Source: JAHDHW01 sp965220465 (GTDB lineage Bacteria > Bacteroidota > Bacteroidia > Chitinophagales > Saprospiraceae). From it: a DNA stretch of 64,000 nt. The notes beneath the pieces are model-generated. The model saw nothing but the letters and a program-made list of their open reading frames with translations, was not told the DNA's origin and did no database searches. Every line of letters starts with the position of its first letter. The first letter of the stretch is position 1. The position numbers were made by a program, and so were the translations under genes. The stretch is from the NCBI GenBank assembly GCA_965220465.1, contig CBDCPZ010000023.1:248001-312000 (forward strand), in the 5' to 3' direction. Of the stretch, positions 1-8,617 are shown piece by piece.

Positions 1-1601
1 TGGACCTGGGAGAAGATGGATTTACGTGGGTTTTTGACGTTTCAGATTATGCTACAGTTTTAAAAGGTGACAAAAGGTTAACTGCCGGAAACTGGCAGGA
101 ATTACTAGATTTGAAGTTTGTTTTTTTTGAAGGAACGCCACCGAGAGATATTATTGATATTCAAAACGTTTATGGTGGCGGTGGTTACAATTATAACACA
201 AGCGACTTGATTAATGGCAATTTAGAAGAAAAATCATTCGATTTACCTTCTGGAACAGAAATGTCGAAATTGAAGATTAGAACCACAGGACATGGTTTTG
301 GAGGAACGTTAAATTGCGCGGAATTTTGCCCTCGCAACAATAATATTTATATTAATGGAACACTAAGTTATGTTCAGGAATTATGGAGAAATGACTGTGG
401 TTCGAATCCGCTTTACCCACAAGGTGGAACTTGGATTTATGACCGGGCCAATTGGTGTCCAGGAGCTGAAGTAACGACTGATGAGTATGAATTAACTCCG
501 TTTCTGACCTCTGGTCAACCGTTGACATTGCAGTATCAATTTCAAGATGGATACACCTGGAATGGCGGAGGTTCTACCCCGTACTATCGAATTGAAACCC
601 AGCTGGTTACTTATGGTGCACCCAATTTTACAAATGATGCAAGTATTGAAGAAATCATTGCTCCGAATTTGGAGAAATTTTATTTGCGCAAAAACCCAAT
701 TTGCGGTAGCCCAATCATTCGTATTAAAAACACCGGCGAAGCAAATTTAACTTCTTTGAAAATAAAATACGGAATCGAAGATGGTGCTTCAAATACGTAT
801 ACCTGGACAGGCAATTTAGCCTTTTTTGAAGAAACACAAGTGACCTTACCTCCATTTAATAACAATGGTGAATGGAACACGAGTACCCAAATATTTTTCG
901 CTGAAATTATTGATAATAATGATAATTATGAATTCAATAATTATTTGGAAAGCGAGTTTGAATTGACCCCGGATTTCTATTCTTATGATTATTATGTTTT
1001 CAATCTGCTAACCAATAATGCGGGAGGCGAAACCAGCAACACACTTAAGGACGAAGACGGTAATATTGTTACTAGCGGCGCTGGATATTTCAACAATACA
1101 TTGTATTCTGATACCTTCTTTCTAGAAAACGGATGTTATTCGTTTCAAATTAAAGATAGTGATGGAGATGGATTATCTTTTTGGGCAAATAATGACGGAT
1201 CAGGTAGTGCTGTTTTGAAAGGCATCAGAACAAACCCAATAACGTTTTCTGAATTGATTTATAGTTTTCCGGTAGATTTTGGAAATGAAATCACTTTTAA
1301 TTTTACGATCGGTGGAATAAACACAGATACAGAGGAACCGGAGACGTTTCAACCAATCATTGAAATGTTCCCTAATCCTTCTTCTGGTTTAGTAAACCTC
1401 AAAGTACAACTAGCCTATTCTCAGGACATTAGGATCAATGTTTTTGATATAGTTGGACATCACGTTTTTCAAAAAGAACTTGAAAAAGTTTCACTTGAAT
1501 TTGTGCCTTTGGAATTGAGCCATTTGAGCCCCGGAATTTACAATTGCAGTATCGAAACTGACCAAGGAGTAATTACGAAAAAAATGATCATTTCAAAATA
1601 A
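1..1601 (+). CDS. Secreted PNGase F-like (N-glycanase) protein with T9SS sorting domain, 5' truncated
   Basis: The reading frame is open from the first bases of the window, so the gene starts upstream and only its C-terminal part is visible; a TTG at 111 is not a credible start because coding similarity continues upstream of it. The sequence resembles the two jelly-roll domains of peptide-N4-(N-acetyl-beta-glucosaminyl)asparagine amidase F. The first visible residues match the end of the N-terminal domain (DVSDY, then EGTP). The second domain carries RTTGHGFGG, NCAEFC and DRANWCPG. The Glu of NCAEFC (codon 321-323) corresponds to the catalytic Glu206 of PNGase F as I recall it. A Gly/Asp-rich beta domain follows (about 980-1300), and the last ~80 residues form a type A T9SS sorting domain (MFPNPSSG start, KKMIISK end). 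Role: probable cell-surface or secreted glycan-processing enzyme. Enzymatic activity is inference, since the N-terminal catalytic Asp region lies outside the window. Confidence 0.8.
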   Translation, partial: DLGEDGFTWVFDVSDYATVLKGDKRLTAGNWQELLDLKFVFFEGTPPRDIIDIQNVYGGGGYNYNTSDLINGNLEEKSFDLPSGTEMSKLKIRTTGHGFGGTLNCAEFCPRNNNIYINGTLSYVQELWRNDCGSNPLYPQGGTWIYDRANWCPGAEVTTDEYELTPFLTSGQPLTLQYQFQDGYTWNGGGSTPYYRIETQLVTYGAPNFTNDASIEEIIAPNLEKFYLRKNPICGSPIIRIKNTGEANLTSLKIKYGIEDGASNTYTWTGNLAFFEETQVTLPPFNNNGEWNTSTQIFFAEIIDNNDNYEFNNYLESEFELTPDFYSYDYYVFNLLTNNAGGETSNTLKDEDGNIVTSGAGYFNNTLYSDTFFLENGCYSFQIKDSDGDGLSFWANNDGSGSAVLKGIRTNPITFSELIYSFPVDFGNEITFNFTIGGINTDTEEPETFQPIIEMFPNPSSGLVNLKVQLAYSQDIRINVFDIVGHHVFQKELEKVSLEFVPLELSHLSPGIYNCSIETDQGVITKKMIISK

Positions 1602-1623
1602 TAATTAAGCAATGTTCTAATGT

Positions 1624-1665
1624 AAATTGTGGGTCAGAGTTATCTTTGATCCACAATTTTTATTT
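1624..1665 (+). terminator. Rho-independent terminator after the PNGase-like gene
   Basis: A 12-bp stem (1624-1635 with 1648-1659, one G-T wobble) and a 12-nt loop are followed by a T-rich run. It begins 22 bases after the stop codon and ends just before ribD, so ribD probably has its own promoter or depends on read-through. Confidence 0.75.
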
Positions 1666-1667
1666 CA

Positions 1668-2708
1668 ATGAATCTGGAAGAAAAATATATCAGAAGATGC
1701 TTTGACCTGGCAAAATTGGGAAATGGAAAAGTTTCCCCTAATCCACTTGTAGGAGCAGTCATTGTTTATAAAAATCGGATTATCGGTGAAGGGTTTCACG
1801 CAGCATATGGAAAGGCTCACGCTGAGGTAAATGCAATTGCAAGTGTAAAAAAGGAAGATAGAAAATTTCTTAAAGAGGCGACAATCTACATTTCGCTCGA
1901 ACCATGCTGTATTTATGGGAATACTCCTCCTTGCACCGATTTAATCATTGAAAATCAGATACCAAAAGTGGTGTTTTCGAGCATTGATAATACAGCCGGC
2001 GTCAATGGAAAAAGTATAGAACTTTTAAAAAAGGCAGGTTGTAAAGTTACTTTTGGCATTCTTCAATCAGAAGGGGATCAACTAACTCGGTTTAAAAATA
2101 CTTTCGTTGTTCAAAAAAGGCCTTTCATTATTTTGAAATACGCCCAATCGAAAGATGGTTTTATTGCTAAAAAAGGAGAATCAATCTGGTTGACCAATTC
2201 AATTTCGAAAAGACTAGTTCATAAATGGCGAAGTGAGACCGATGCCATACTAATCGGAACAAACACCGCGGAGGTAGATAATCCAAATTTGACTAATCGA
2301 TTGTATTTTGGTTCCAACCCGCTTCGGATTGTTTTAGATAAAAGATTGCGGCTTTCTAAGCGCTTGAATTTTTATGACGACTCTGTGAAAACGTGGATCA
2401 TTACTGAAAAAGATAGCCAAGACACAGCTTTTACAAACACCTCTTTTGTTAAATTAGCTTTCGATAAGAAACTAATTCCCAACTTTTTAGAGAGGCTTTA
2501 TGAAAATAGAATCAACTCGCTTATTGTGGAAGGTGGAGCTGAATTGTTAAACTCTTTCATAACCTACAATCTTTGGGATGAAGCCAGAGTTTTTATTGGA
2601 GAAGGATTTCTAAATGATGGAATTAAAGCCCCTACTCTATCCCCTTTTTCGCATTCTAAATTTATGATTGGAAAGGATGAGTTATATGTTTTTAAAAATA
2701 TCAGCTGA
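1668..2708 (+). CDS. ribD: Bifunctional diaminohydroxyphosphoribosylaminopyrimidine deaminase / 5-amino-6-(5-phosphoribosylamino)uracil reductase
   Basis: Catalyses the second and third steps of riboflavin synthesis: deamination of the pyrimidine formed from GTP, then NADPH-dependent reduction of the ribose. It is cytosolic. The 346-residue length is typical. The N-terminal deaminase domain (about 1-145) has the zinc and catalytic motif HAE at residues 51-53 and the two Cys ligands in LEPC (80) and TPPC (89). The reductase domain (about 150-346) contains YAQSKDGFIA and VEGGAELL. Between the two Cys ligands the loop reads CIYGN, where many RibD proteins have SH(H/Y)G(K/R). No other rib gene is adjacent and I see no FMN riboswitch in the 66-bp upstream gap. 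The ATG at 1668 gives the usual N-terminus. Confidence 0.95.
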   Translation: MNLEEKYIRRCFDLAKLGNGKVSPNPLVGAVIVYKNRIIGEGFHAAYGKAHAEVNAIASVKKEDRKFLKEATIYISLEPCCIYGNTPPCTDLIIENQIPKVVFSSIDNTAGVNGKSIELLKKAGCKVTFGILQSEGDQLTRFKNTFVVQKRPFIILKYAQSKDGFIAKKGESIWLTNSISKRLVHKWRSETDAILIGTNTAEVDNPNLTNRLYFGSNPLRIVLDKRLRLSKRLNFYDDSVKTWIITEKDSQDTAFTNTSFVKLAFDKKLIPNFLERLYENRINSLIVEGGAELLNSFITYNLWDEARVFIGEGFLNDGIKAPTLSPFSHSKFMIGKDELYVFKNIS

Positions 2709-2728
2709 AATATTTTGGGTAGAATTCG

Positions 2729-2758
2729 AATAATAATTTTAACAAATTATTATTTTTT
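2729..2758 (+). terminator. AT-only hairpin after ribD, possible terminator
   Basis: A perfect 11-bp inverted repeat made only of A and T (2729-2739 with 2744-2754) has a 4-nt loop and is followed by TTTTAA. It lies 20 bases after the ribD stop. The absence of GC pairs makes it a weak terminator candidate. Confidence 0.4.
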
Positions 2759-2855
2759 AACATATAATTGCACGAAGATTGTAAGTTAATTTTTAGAACA
2801 ATGATCTAATAATAGTTAATCTTTTATTAAAGTATTGCATACTCATGCCAACGGC

Positions 2856-2888
2856 ATTGTATTTATTGTTTTAAAAAAAATAATTTTG
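2856..2888 (+). promoter_or_regulatory. Bacteroidota-type promoter for the thioredoxin-fold gene
   Basis: An ATTG at 2856-2859 (-33 element), a 21-bp spacer and TAATTTTG at 2881-2888 (-7 element, consensus TAnnTTTG) lie 38-70 bases upstream of the ATG at 2926. Both boxes match the known Bacteroidota housekeeping promoter pattern. Confidence 0.5.
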
Positions 2889-2925
2889 TTACTTCGCATT
2901 GTGGTTGAAATTTAAAAAAGGAATA

Positions 2926-3495
2926 ATGAGAAAGCTTGTATTGTTTTTAATAGTAAGTTTGGTGTTATTGTCGGTTTACTCCTTCACAACAAATCGTGAG
3001 AATAATTATAACAAAGTCAATTGGATGACCTGGGAGCAGGCAGTGGAAATGTCAAAGATAGAAAAGAAAAAAATTGTTGTGGCAGTTTATACTAGTTGGT
3101 GTGGTTGGTGTAAAAAAATGGATAAAACCACTTTCAATAAAGCTCACATTGCTACTTATCTAAACGATAATTTTTACGCAGTACATTTTGATGCAGAGCA
3201 AAAAGAATCCATCGAATTCCAAGGAAAGGTATATAAATATGTAAGCCCATCAAACGGAAAAAGAGGGTACCATGAATTTGCATCTGCAATGACTATGGGA
3301 CGAATGTCATATCCTTCCACCATTTTTTTTGATGAAAACATTGACTTGATTCAACCAATTCCCGGTTATCAGGACATTCCAACTTTTGAAATGATCATGA
3401 CCTATTTTGGGGATGATTATTATAAAAAAGTACCTTGGGATCAATACGAAAAAACTTATGTTCCCATGAACGTACCACAATTTATTTCCGATTAA
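2926..3495 (+). CDS. Secreted thioredoxin-fold protein (CxxC)
   Basis: A 189-residue protein with an N-terminal signal sequence or membrane anchor (MRKLVLFLIVSLVLLSVYS) and a thioredoxin-like domain carrying the redox motif CGWC at residues 59-62, preceded by VAVYTSW. The sequence PSTIFFDE supplies the cis-proline region (YPST). Such DUF255/thioredoxin_7-like proteins usually act as periplasmic thiol reductants or chaperones; the client is unknown. I chose the ATG at 2926 over a TTG nine codons upstream because only the ATG gives a clean signal peptide and it follows an AAAGGA sequence. It is monocistronic, with its own promoter and a strong terminator. Confidence 0.8.
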   Translation: MRKLVLFLIVSLVLLSVYSFTTNRENNYNKVNWMTWEQAVEMSKIEKKKIVVAVYTSWCGWCKKMDKTTFNKAHIATYLNDNFYAVHFDAEQKESIEFQGKVYKYVSPSNGKRGYHEFASAMTMGRMSYPSTIFFDENIDLIQPIPGYQDIPTFEMIMTYFGDDYYKKVPWDQYEKTYVPMNVPQFISD

Positions 3496-3507
3496 ATTTT
3501 AATCAAA

Positions 3508-3558
3508 ATAAAAACTAAAAGGTGATTTTCAATTGGAAAATCACCTTTTAGTTTTTAT
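3508..3558. terminator. Bidirectional terminator between convergent genes
   Basis: A perfect 23-bp inverted repeat (3508-3530 with 3536-3558) has a 5-nt loop AATTG. It has A-rich and T-rich flanks on both strands and sits between the thioredoxin-fold gene (+) and the HerA-like gene (-), so it can terminate both. Confidence 0.9.
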
Positions 3559-3587
3559 TTAATATCAATCTTGTCAAATATATTTAT

Positions 3588-5138
3588 CTACCTGGATTTA
3601 ACCCCAAGTACTCCCAACAGACCTCTGGTTAATTCACGAAAAACAGTCCGCCCTATTTGACGGGTGGTAGTACTGCTCATGACTTTTTCCAGGGTACTTT
3701 TTTCTGCTCTTCGTGAACGAGAAGAAGACTTTGTTGCTTTTTCATGTTGAGCACGTTTTTCCGCCTGAATCTCTGCATCGTGAGCCTTTTCAATCTTTTC
3801 ATTTAAAATTTCATAAGCGCTTTCTCGGTCAACTACTTCGTTGTATTTATCGATCAAAAATGACTTTCGAATGATGCCTTTAATTTCAGAATCACTTAAA
3901 ACGTCCATTCTTGATTGAGGTGCCCGAAGCATGGTATGCGCCAGAGGAGTTGGAATACCTTTTTCATTAAGCGTTGTAACGATTGCTTCTCCAATTCCTA
4001 ATTTTGTCAACAAAGTATCCGTTTCATAAAAATCAGTCAAAGGATAATTTTGAGCAGCCAATTTGATTGCTTTTCGATCTTTGGCAGTAAAAGCTCTTAG
4101 TGCGTGTTGAACCTTTAAACCCAACTGACTAAGGACTTCTTCAGGAACATCTGCAGGATTTTGAGTAACAAAAAACAAACCGACCCCTTTTGATCGGATA
4201 AGTTTTATAATTGCTTCGATTTGGTCCATGAGTGCATCTGAGGCTTCTTCAAATACAAGGTGCGCTTCATCAATGAAAATCACTAATTTAGGTTGATCAA
4301 CATCTCCTTCTTCTGGAAAAGTCGCATAAACTTCCGCCAGCAACTGGAGCATAAATGTTGAAAATAGCTTTGGTTTGTCCTGAATGTCCGTCAATCGAAG
4401 GATAGAAACCATTCCTTTGCCGTTTTCATCTAATCTGCAAAGATCATCCACATTAAATGATCGCTCTCCAAAAAACACATCAGCACCTTGCTGTTCCAAC
4501 TCCACTACTTTGCGCATAATTGATCCTACTGAACTTGTAGAAATCCGTCCGTAAGCTTCTTCGATTTCTTTTTTCCCTTCGTTGGTGAGATATTGGAGTG
4601 TTTTTTTGAAATCCTTCAAATCCAAAAGTGGATAATTATAATCATCACAATATTTAAAAAGTACCGCAACAATACCTGATTGAGTATCATTTAAGCCTAG
4701 AATTTTTGAAAACAATACTGGCCCAAATTCAGTAACAGTGGCTCGAAGTTTTAAACCTTTTTCGTCAGAAAGAGAAAGAAATTCAACAGGGCTCTGGCCA
4801 GCTTCGAATTGAAAACCAATTTTTGCATGGCGTTCGTCAATTTTCGGATGTCCGTCACTAGGAACTGCAATCCCACTCAAATCACCTTTGACATCCATTA
4901 AAAGGACAGGAACACTTTTAGCAGAAAGTTGCTCTGCAATAATTTGTAAAGTTTTTGTTTTTCCTGACCCAGTCGCTCCGGCAATTAAGCCATGCCGATT
5001 CATCATTTTCAAAGGAATTTTTACATAAGTATTTGTCATAACCTCACCATCAAGCATTGCAGCTCCAAGGGTAATGCTGTCTCCTTTGAAAGTATATCCA
5101 TTTTCGACGGTTTGTATAAAATCTTCTTTTCTTGACAT
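3588..5138 (-). CDS. HerA-like helicase/ATPase, DUF853 (YjgR) family
   Basis: A 516-residue cytosolic P-loop ATPase of the DUF853 family (E. coli YjgR-like), a branch of the HerA/FtsK superfamily. Visible motifs are Walker A GATGSGKT (residues 54-61), MDVKGDL, Walker B FIDEAHLVFEE, and FFVTQNPADVP in the sensor region. The Lys/Arg-rich C-terminus contains a likely coiled coil. The physiological substrate of this family is not established. I prefer the ATG at 5138; an in-frame TTG at 5213 would add 25 residues that look unconserved. It is downstream of the nuclease gene on the same strand (81 bp with this start, 6 bp with the longer one), so the two are probably cotranscribed. Confidence 0.85.
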   Translation of the reverse strand: MSRKEDFIQTVENGYTFKGDSITLGAAMLDGEVMTNTYVKIPLKMMNRHGLIAGATGSGKTKTLQIIAEQLSAKSVPVLLMDVKGDLSGIAVPSDGHPKIDERHAKIGFQFEAGQSPVEFLSLSDEKGLKLRATVTEFGPVLFSKILGLNDTQSGIVAVLFKYCDDYNYPLLDLKDFKKTLQYLTNEGKKEIEEAYGRISTSSVGSIMRKVVELEQQGADVFFGERSFNVDDLCRLDENGKGMVSILRLTDIQDKPKLFSTFMLQLLAEVYATFPEEGDVDQPKLVIFIDEAHLVFEEASDALMDQIEAIIKLIRSKGVGLFFVTQNPADVPEEVLSQLGLKVQHALRAFTAKDRKAIKLAAQNYPLTDFYETDTLLTKLGIGEAIVTTLNEKGIPTPLAHTMLRAPQSRMDVLSDSEIKGIIRKSFLIDKYNEVVDRESAYEILNEKIEKAHDAEIQAEKRAQHEKATKSSSRSRRAEKSTLEKVMSSTTTRQIGRTVFRELTRGLLGVLGVKSR

Positions 5139-5219
5139 ATTTTTATTTTTTCTAAATGGCCAAAAGTTTTTCAATTTAGCCAAATTAAAAGGTTGAATTT
5201 TGTCTTTTTGCAAATATAG

Positions 5220-6155
5220 TTATTTCCGTTTATTCCAGTTATTTACACGCATTTCATGCTTCGTATTATCAAAACTCCAAAGGGAAACATCAAAAGTACT
5301 TTCAAGTTCTGCTTCCATCTCTTCATCATATAGTTCTGGGAAAAAGTCAATTCCGGTAACTTCTTCAACCTGATCGATTGAAACCGCATAATATTCAATT
5401 GCATTATTGCTGATTTCATTAGGCATGATAAAAGCGATCGATTTTATTTCGGGCTCTGTAAAATCCAAGATGACTTTATAAAATTCATCAGGAACAGCGA
5501 CCTTGTTATCACCAATCGTTTCCCGAATTCCTCGTGTTAAAACAGGTCCGGTAACTACATATATTTTGTCAAATCGTATCGCCCAAACTCGCACATTTTC
5601 TTCCAACTCACGCCAAACTCCTCCATTAAAATTTTTAATTTGAGGGGAGATATTTGACATGTAAAATGATTCCGACATAGCGTCCGTTGAGTATGCCATA
5701 TCTCCCGCCGGAGCCATATGACCACGATCGTAGCCAGTTCCTTTGTAATCTCTCGGTGAAGCAGATGCTTTTCTTACTTTTGGATCGGGGCGAAAATCTC
5801 CAGTTCGCTCAACATTAGGCATCTTTAATGATTCTTTTGTAAGCTCATAAGCAATCCATTCAGCTTGTTCGTGCTCTTCGGAATAGGAAAGTGTAAAAAA
5901 ATCTCTTTGAATAATTTCACCAGTAGTCGAAGTAGGTAAAAAATTATTGGCAGATGAAAGGCTTGTATTTGAATCACTGTTCAGCATATTTCCGACTTTG
6001 TCAATTGCTTCAGTTAAATTTTCATTTCCTCCTGAAAAAAAATTAAAAACAAAAAACAATCCTCCCATAATTGCAGCGAATAAGCCTACTTTTACAATCA
6101 TTCCACTACTTTGGGAAGAATTATTTTTGCTGTGGTTAGTTCTAAATTTTGCCAT
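5220..6155 (-). CDS. Membrane-anchored DNA/RNA non-specific endonuclease (NUC family)
   Basis: A 311-residue protein: a short polar N-terminus rich in Ser/Asn, one transmembrane segment (about residues 20-41), a linker, then a beta-beta-alpha-metal endonuclease domain (about 85-300). The hallmark DRGHMAPAGD motif (143-152) contains the general-base His146, and the metal-binding Asn is likely in MSNISPQ. Members degrade DNA and RNA without sequence preference. The anchor suggests the catalytic domain faces the periplasm, for nutrient recovery or degradation of incoming DNA; that role is inference. It is the first gene of a two-gene minus-strand unit with the HerA-like ATPase. Confidence 0.9.
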   Translation of the reverse strand: MAKFRTNHSKNNSSQSSGMIVKVGLFAAIMGGLFFVFNFFSGGNENLTEAIDKVGNMLNSDSNTSLSSANNFLPTSTTGEIIQRDFFTLSYSEEHEQAEWIAYELTKESLKMPNVERTGDFRPDPKVRKASASPRDYKGTGYDRGHMAPAGDMAYSTDAMSESFYMSNISPQIKNFNGGVWRELEENVRVWAIRFDKIYVVTGPVLTRGIRETIGDNKVAVPDEFYKVILDFTEPEIKSIAFIMPNEISNNAIEYYAVSIDQVEEVTGIDFFPELYDEEMEAELESTFDVSLWSFDNTKHEMRVNNWNKRK

Positions 6156-6192
6156 TTGCTGAATTTAAACGATAATAAGTTTTTATAAGAAA

Positions 6193-6200
6193 CAAAAATA
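6193..6200 (-). promoter_or_regulatory. -7 promoter box for the endonuclease gene
   Basis: TATTTTTG on the minus strand matches TAnnTTTG exactly, 38 bases upstream of the nuclease ATG. I found no convincing -33 TTG at the usual distance. Confidence 0.35.
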
Positions 6201-6311
6201 GCATTTCTTTCCAATTTGATTTTCTGGACTTTCATAGTAGTATAATGAGTAAAAATGTTTTAAATATCCATAAGATATGTTCTTCCTATTTTACACAGAA
6301 AATTGCTTTAA

Positions 6312-8057
6312 ATGAAATGGTACTGGAAATTATTGATTGCTTTAGTTTTATTGTTGCTCATAGGCTATTTTAGCATTGACTACTTGGCGACCAGGGTACT
6401 GAAAAATAAGATCACGCTATTAAAAGAACAAGTCAAAGACGATTATACATTTCAATACAAAAGTTTAAAACTCAGCCTGGTTAATAGAACTATTGTTCTA
6501 AAAGAATTTGAATTTCACTCGGTTGTAGATTCGTTAAATTATAAACATAATCTCAATCTTAAATTAGATAAATTATTTCTAAAATATTCCACTTTGATTA
6601 ACATCTTAACGAACCAATCAGTTGATATTTTAGAAGTTGTTTTAAGGCAACCGGAAATTAGTTTTGGGCTTAGAAGTCATCTAAATAAAAGTGCTGAAAA
6701 TGAAGGACTTACAGAAAAAATAGACAGTAATAGTGTTTTCTTTATCGATAAAATAACCCTTGAAGAATTTACAATAGAATCTGGTAAAATTGATTTTTAC
6801 AGGCTGGAAAAACCAGATGATAAAATAGTTTACGTTAACGATTTAGATATTAGTATAAATGGATTTGTGTACGATTTGGCGATAGACTCTTTTTATATTT
6901 CAAATTCTGTAGAAAAACCGTTATTTAGTTTTAAAGAGGTTTATAAAAATGATTTAAAAAAACATGATTTGAGTATCGATGAAATTCAATATTTCTTTGA
7001 TACAAAAGAATTAACAATCTCCAATTTTCATTTTGAAAATAATGAATCACCCGAAAGTTTTCGAAAAACACTCAACTATCGATCTCCTTGGTTTTCAATC
7101 AATATACCTCAAATTCAAATAAAGATTAATCCTAGAATTATTTATGATAACGGGATATTTTATTTGCCAAAATTAGAACTGACTGATGCCAAAGTTACCA
7201 TTTCAAATGACTTGAATTTCCCGATCAAACCTGGTTATAAAGCTATGCCGGGTAAACAAATAACGGCCGTAGAACAAAATTTTTTAGTTGACTCGCTGAT
7301 CCTTTCCAATGCTGAATTAACTTATATTCACAAAGCAGGGGCAGCAGAAAGCGGATTTTTAAAATTTTCAAAAATGGATGCTTTGGCGGTAAATATTACA
7401 GATATTGATTCAATAATTCAGCTTAATCCATTTTTAGACTTGAAAGTCTCCGCAATGCTTTGGGATGAAGGCAGATTAAATTCAAACTTTCGAATGGATC
7501 TTTCTAGTTCTGTAAATAGGATTGATGTAAAAGGAAGCCTACGAAACATGGCTTTTAATCGCGCTGAAAACATGGTAAAACCATTATACGGTGTTGAGAT
7601 AAAAAGTGGTAATATTAATAATCTGGCATTTGATTTTTCAATGAATGAAAATAAAAGTGTTGGCAATCTATATTTCGAATATGTTGATTTGCTGGTTGAT
7701 CTGAAAGTTGAGGATAAAACAGAAAAGCAAAGCAATGACAAAACCAAATATTCTGAAAAGAGCAGTGGAATATTAAATTTTGTGGTCAATAATGCTGTCA
7801 AAGCGAGCAACCAACCTGAAGATAAAAAATTTCAGGCAAAAGGAAATATTATTCTCGATCGAAATAAGGAAAAACCTGTTTTTGATTTATTGTGGAATTC
7901 TATTGCAATTGGAATGATGGATGTAGTGGTTAAAGATGCTTTTTTTGATTCTAAAAATAATTACCAAAAGAACGCAAAAAAGCTGGAAAAAGAAGCTTTA
8001 AAACAAGAAAAGAACGACGCTAAAAAAGGACTTTTTAATAAAAAGAAAAAAAAGTAA
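6312..8057 (+). CDS. AsmA-like envelope protein, function unknown
   Basis: A 581-residue protein with one N-terminal transmembrane helix (about residues 4-22) and a long beta-rich remainder with the pattern of AsmA/DUF748-type proteins: short amphipathic strands, and phrases such as LKLSLVNRTIVLKEFEF near the N-terminus. The C-terminus is strongly Lys-rich (last ~25 residues). AsmA-type proteins sit in the inner membrane and project into the periplasm, and are implicated in lipid transport or outer-membrane homeostasis; this specific member is not characterised as far as I know. Its stop codon is 1 bp from the stop of the convergent GNAT gene. A long open frame on the opposite strand within it looks like a shadow. 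Confidence 0.6.
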   Translation: MKWYWKLLIALVLLLLIGYFSIDYLATRVLKNKITLLKEQVKDDYTFQYKSLKLSLVNRTIVLKEFEFHSVVDSLNYKHNLNLKLDKLFLKYSTLINILTNQSVDILEVVLRQPEISFGLRSHLNKSAENEGLTEKIDSNSVFFIDKITLEEFTIESGKIDFYRLEKPDDKIVYVNDLDISINGFVYDLAIDSFYISNSVEKPLFSFKEVYKNDLKKHDLSIDEIQYFFDTKELTISNFHFENNESPESFRKTLNYRSPWFSINIPQIQIKINPRIIYDNGIFYLPKLELTDAKVTISNDLNFPIKPGYKAMPGKQITAVEQNFLVDSLILSNAELTYIHKAGAAESGFLKFSKMDALAVNITDIDSIIQLNPFLDLKVSAMLWDEGRLNSNFRMDLSSSVNRIDVKGSLRNMAFNRAENMVKPLYGVEIKSGNINNLAFDFSMNENKSVGNLYFEYVDLLVDLKVEDKTEKQSNDKTKYSEKSSGILNFVVNNAVKASNQPEDKKFQAKGNIILDRNKEKPVFDLLWNSIAIGMMDVVVKDAFFDSKNNYQKNAKKLEKEALKQEKNDAKKGLFNKKKKK

Positions 8058-8058
8058 T

Positions 8059-8538
8059 TTATCCTAGAATTTTATAAAATGCTTTGTCGCACCTTGGACC
8101 AGGTTTTGGGCTTTCGAATTCTGTAAAACCATATTTTTTGTAAAGGCTAATTGCTTCAATAAGCGGGCTTGCTGTAAGTAATTGGACTTTTTGGTATCCC
8201 AGTTCTTTGGCTTTTAAAGTTAAAAATGAAAGCATCCATTTTCCTATTCCGAGATTTCGCGAACCTTTTAGCAGATACATTTTTCTGATTTCTGCAGTTT
8301 TATCGTCTATATTATATAAAGCAAAGGTTCCGACAATTTCCTCCAAGTTATTGATTATCAATCCAAAATAGCCGCTTCGATAGTTCAATTCAATATTTTC
8401 TAAATCACTGTCCAAATCTGGATTGTCAGGAATTAAATTATATTCTTCCAATACACCAAAAATAATCGATTTTGCTATTTCGATATGCTGATTATTCGCC
8501 GGAATATGTGAATAGCCTTTTGGTAAAGTAAGATTCAT
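8059..8538 (-). CDS. GNAT-family N-acetyltransferase
   Basis: A 159-residue acetyl-CoA-dependent acyltransferase domain. The acetyl-CoA pyrophosphate-binding motif A is visible as RNLGIGKWML, preceded by the strand IRKMYL and followed near the end by ISLYKKYGFTEFE (motif B). The substrate cannot be predicted. It is monocistronic and convergent with the AsmA-like gene with a single base between the stop codons. Confidence 0.85.
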   Translation of the reverse strand: MNLTLPKGYSHIPANNQHIEIAKSIIFGVLEEYNLIPDNPDLDSDLENIELNYRSGYFGLIINNLEEIVGTFALYNIDDKTAEIRKMYLLKGSRNLGIGKWMLSFLTLKAKELGYQKVQLLTASPLIEAISLYKKYGFTEFESPKPGPRCDKAFYKILG

Positions 8539-8617
8539 GGTTCAATTTTATAAAAAATAAATCATTCGGTTCTGTTTATCAACCTATTTGGAAAAAATAG
8601 ATTGAAAGATTAACTTC

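Noticed and set aside
1602..1667. Possible FMN riboswitch upstream of ribD
   Set aside because: The gap is 66 bp and mostly occupied by a simple terminator hairpin; an FMN aptamer needs about 120 nt.
5139..5213. TTG-initiated extension of the HerA-like gene
   Set aside because: The 25 extra residues look unconserved and end in a low-complexity stretch; the ATG at 5138 gives a family-like N-terminus.
7418..7810. A 130-codon minus-strand frame inside the AsmA-like gene
   Set aside because: Antisense frame with no recognisable features; the plus-strand frame extends far on both sides.
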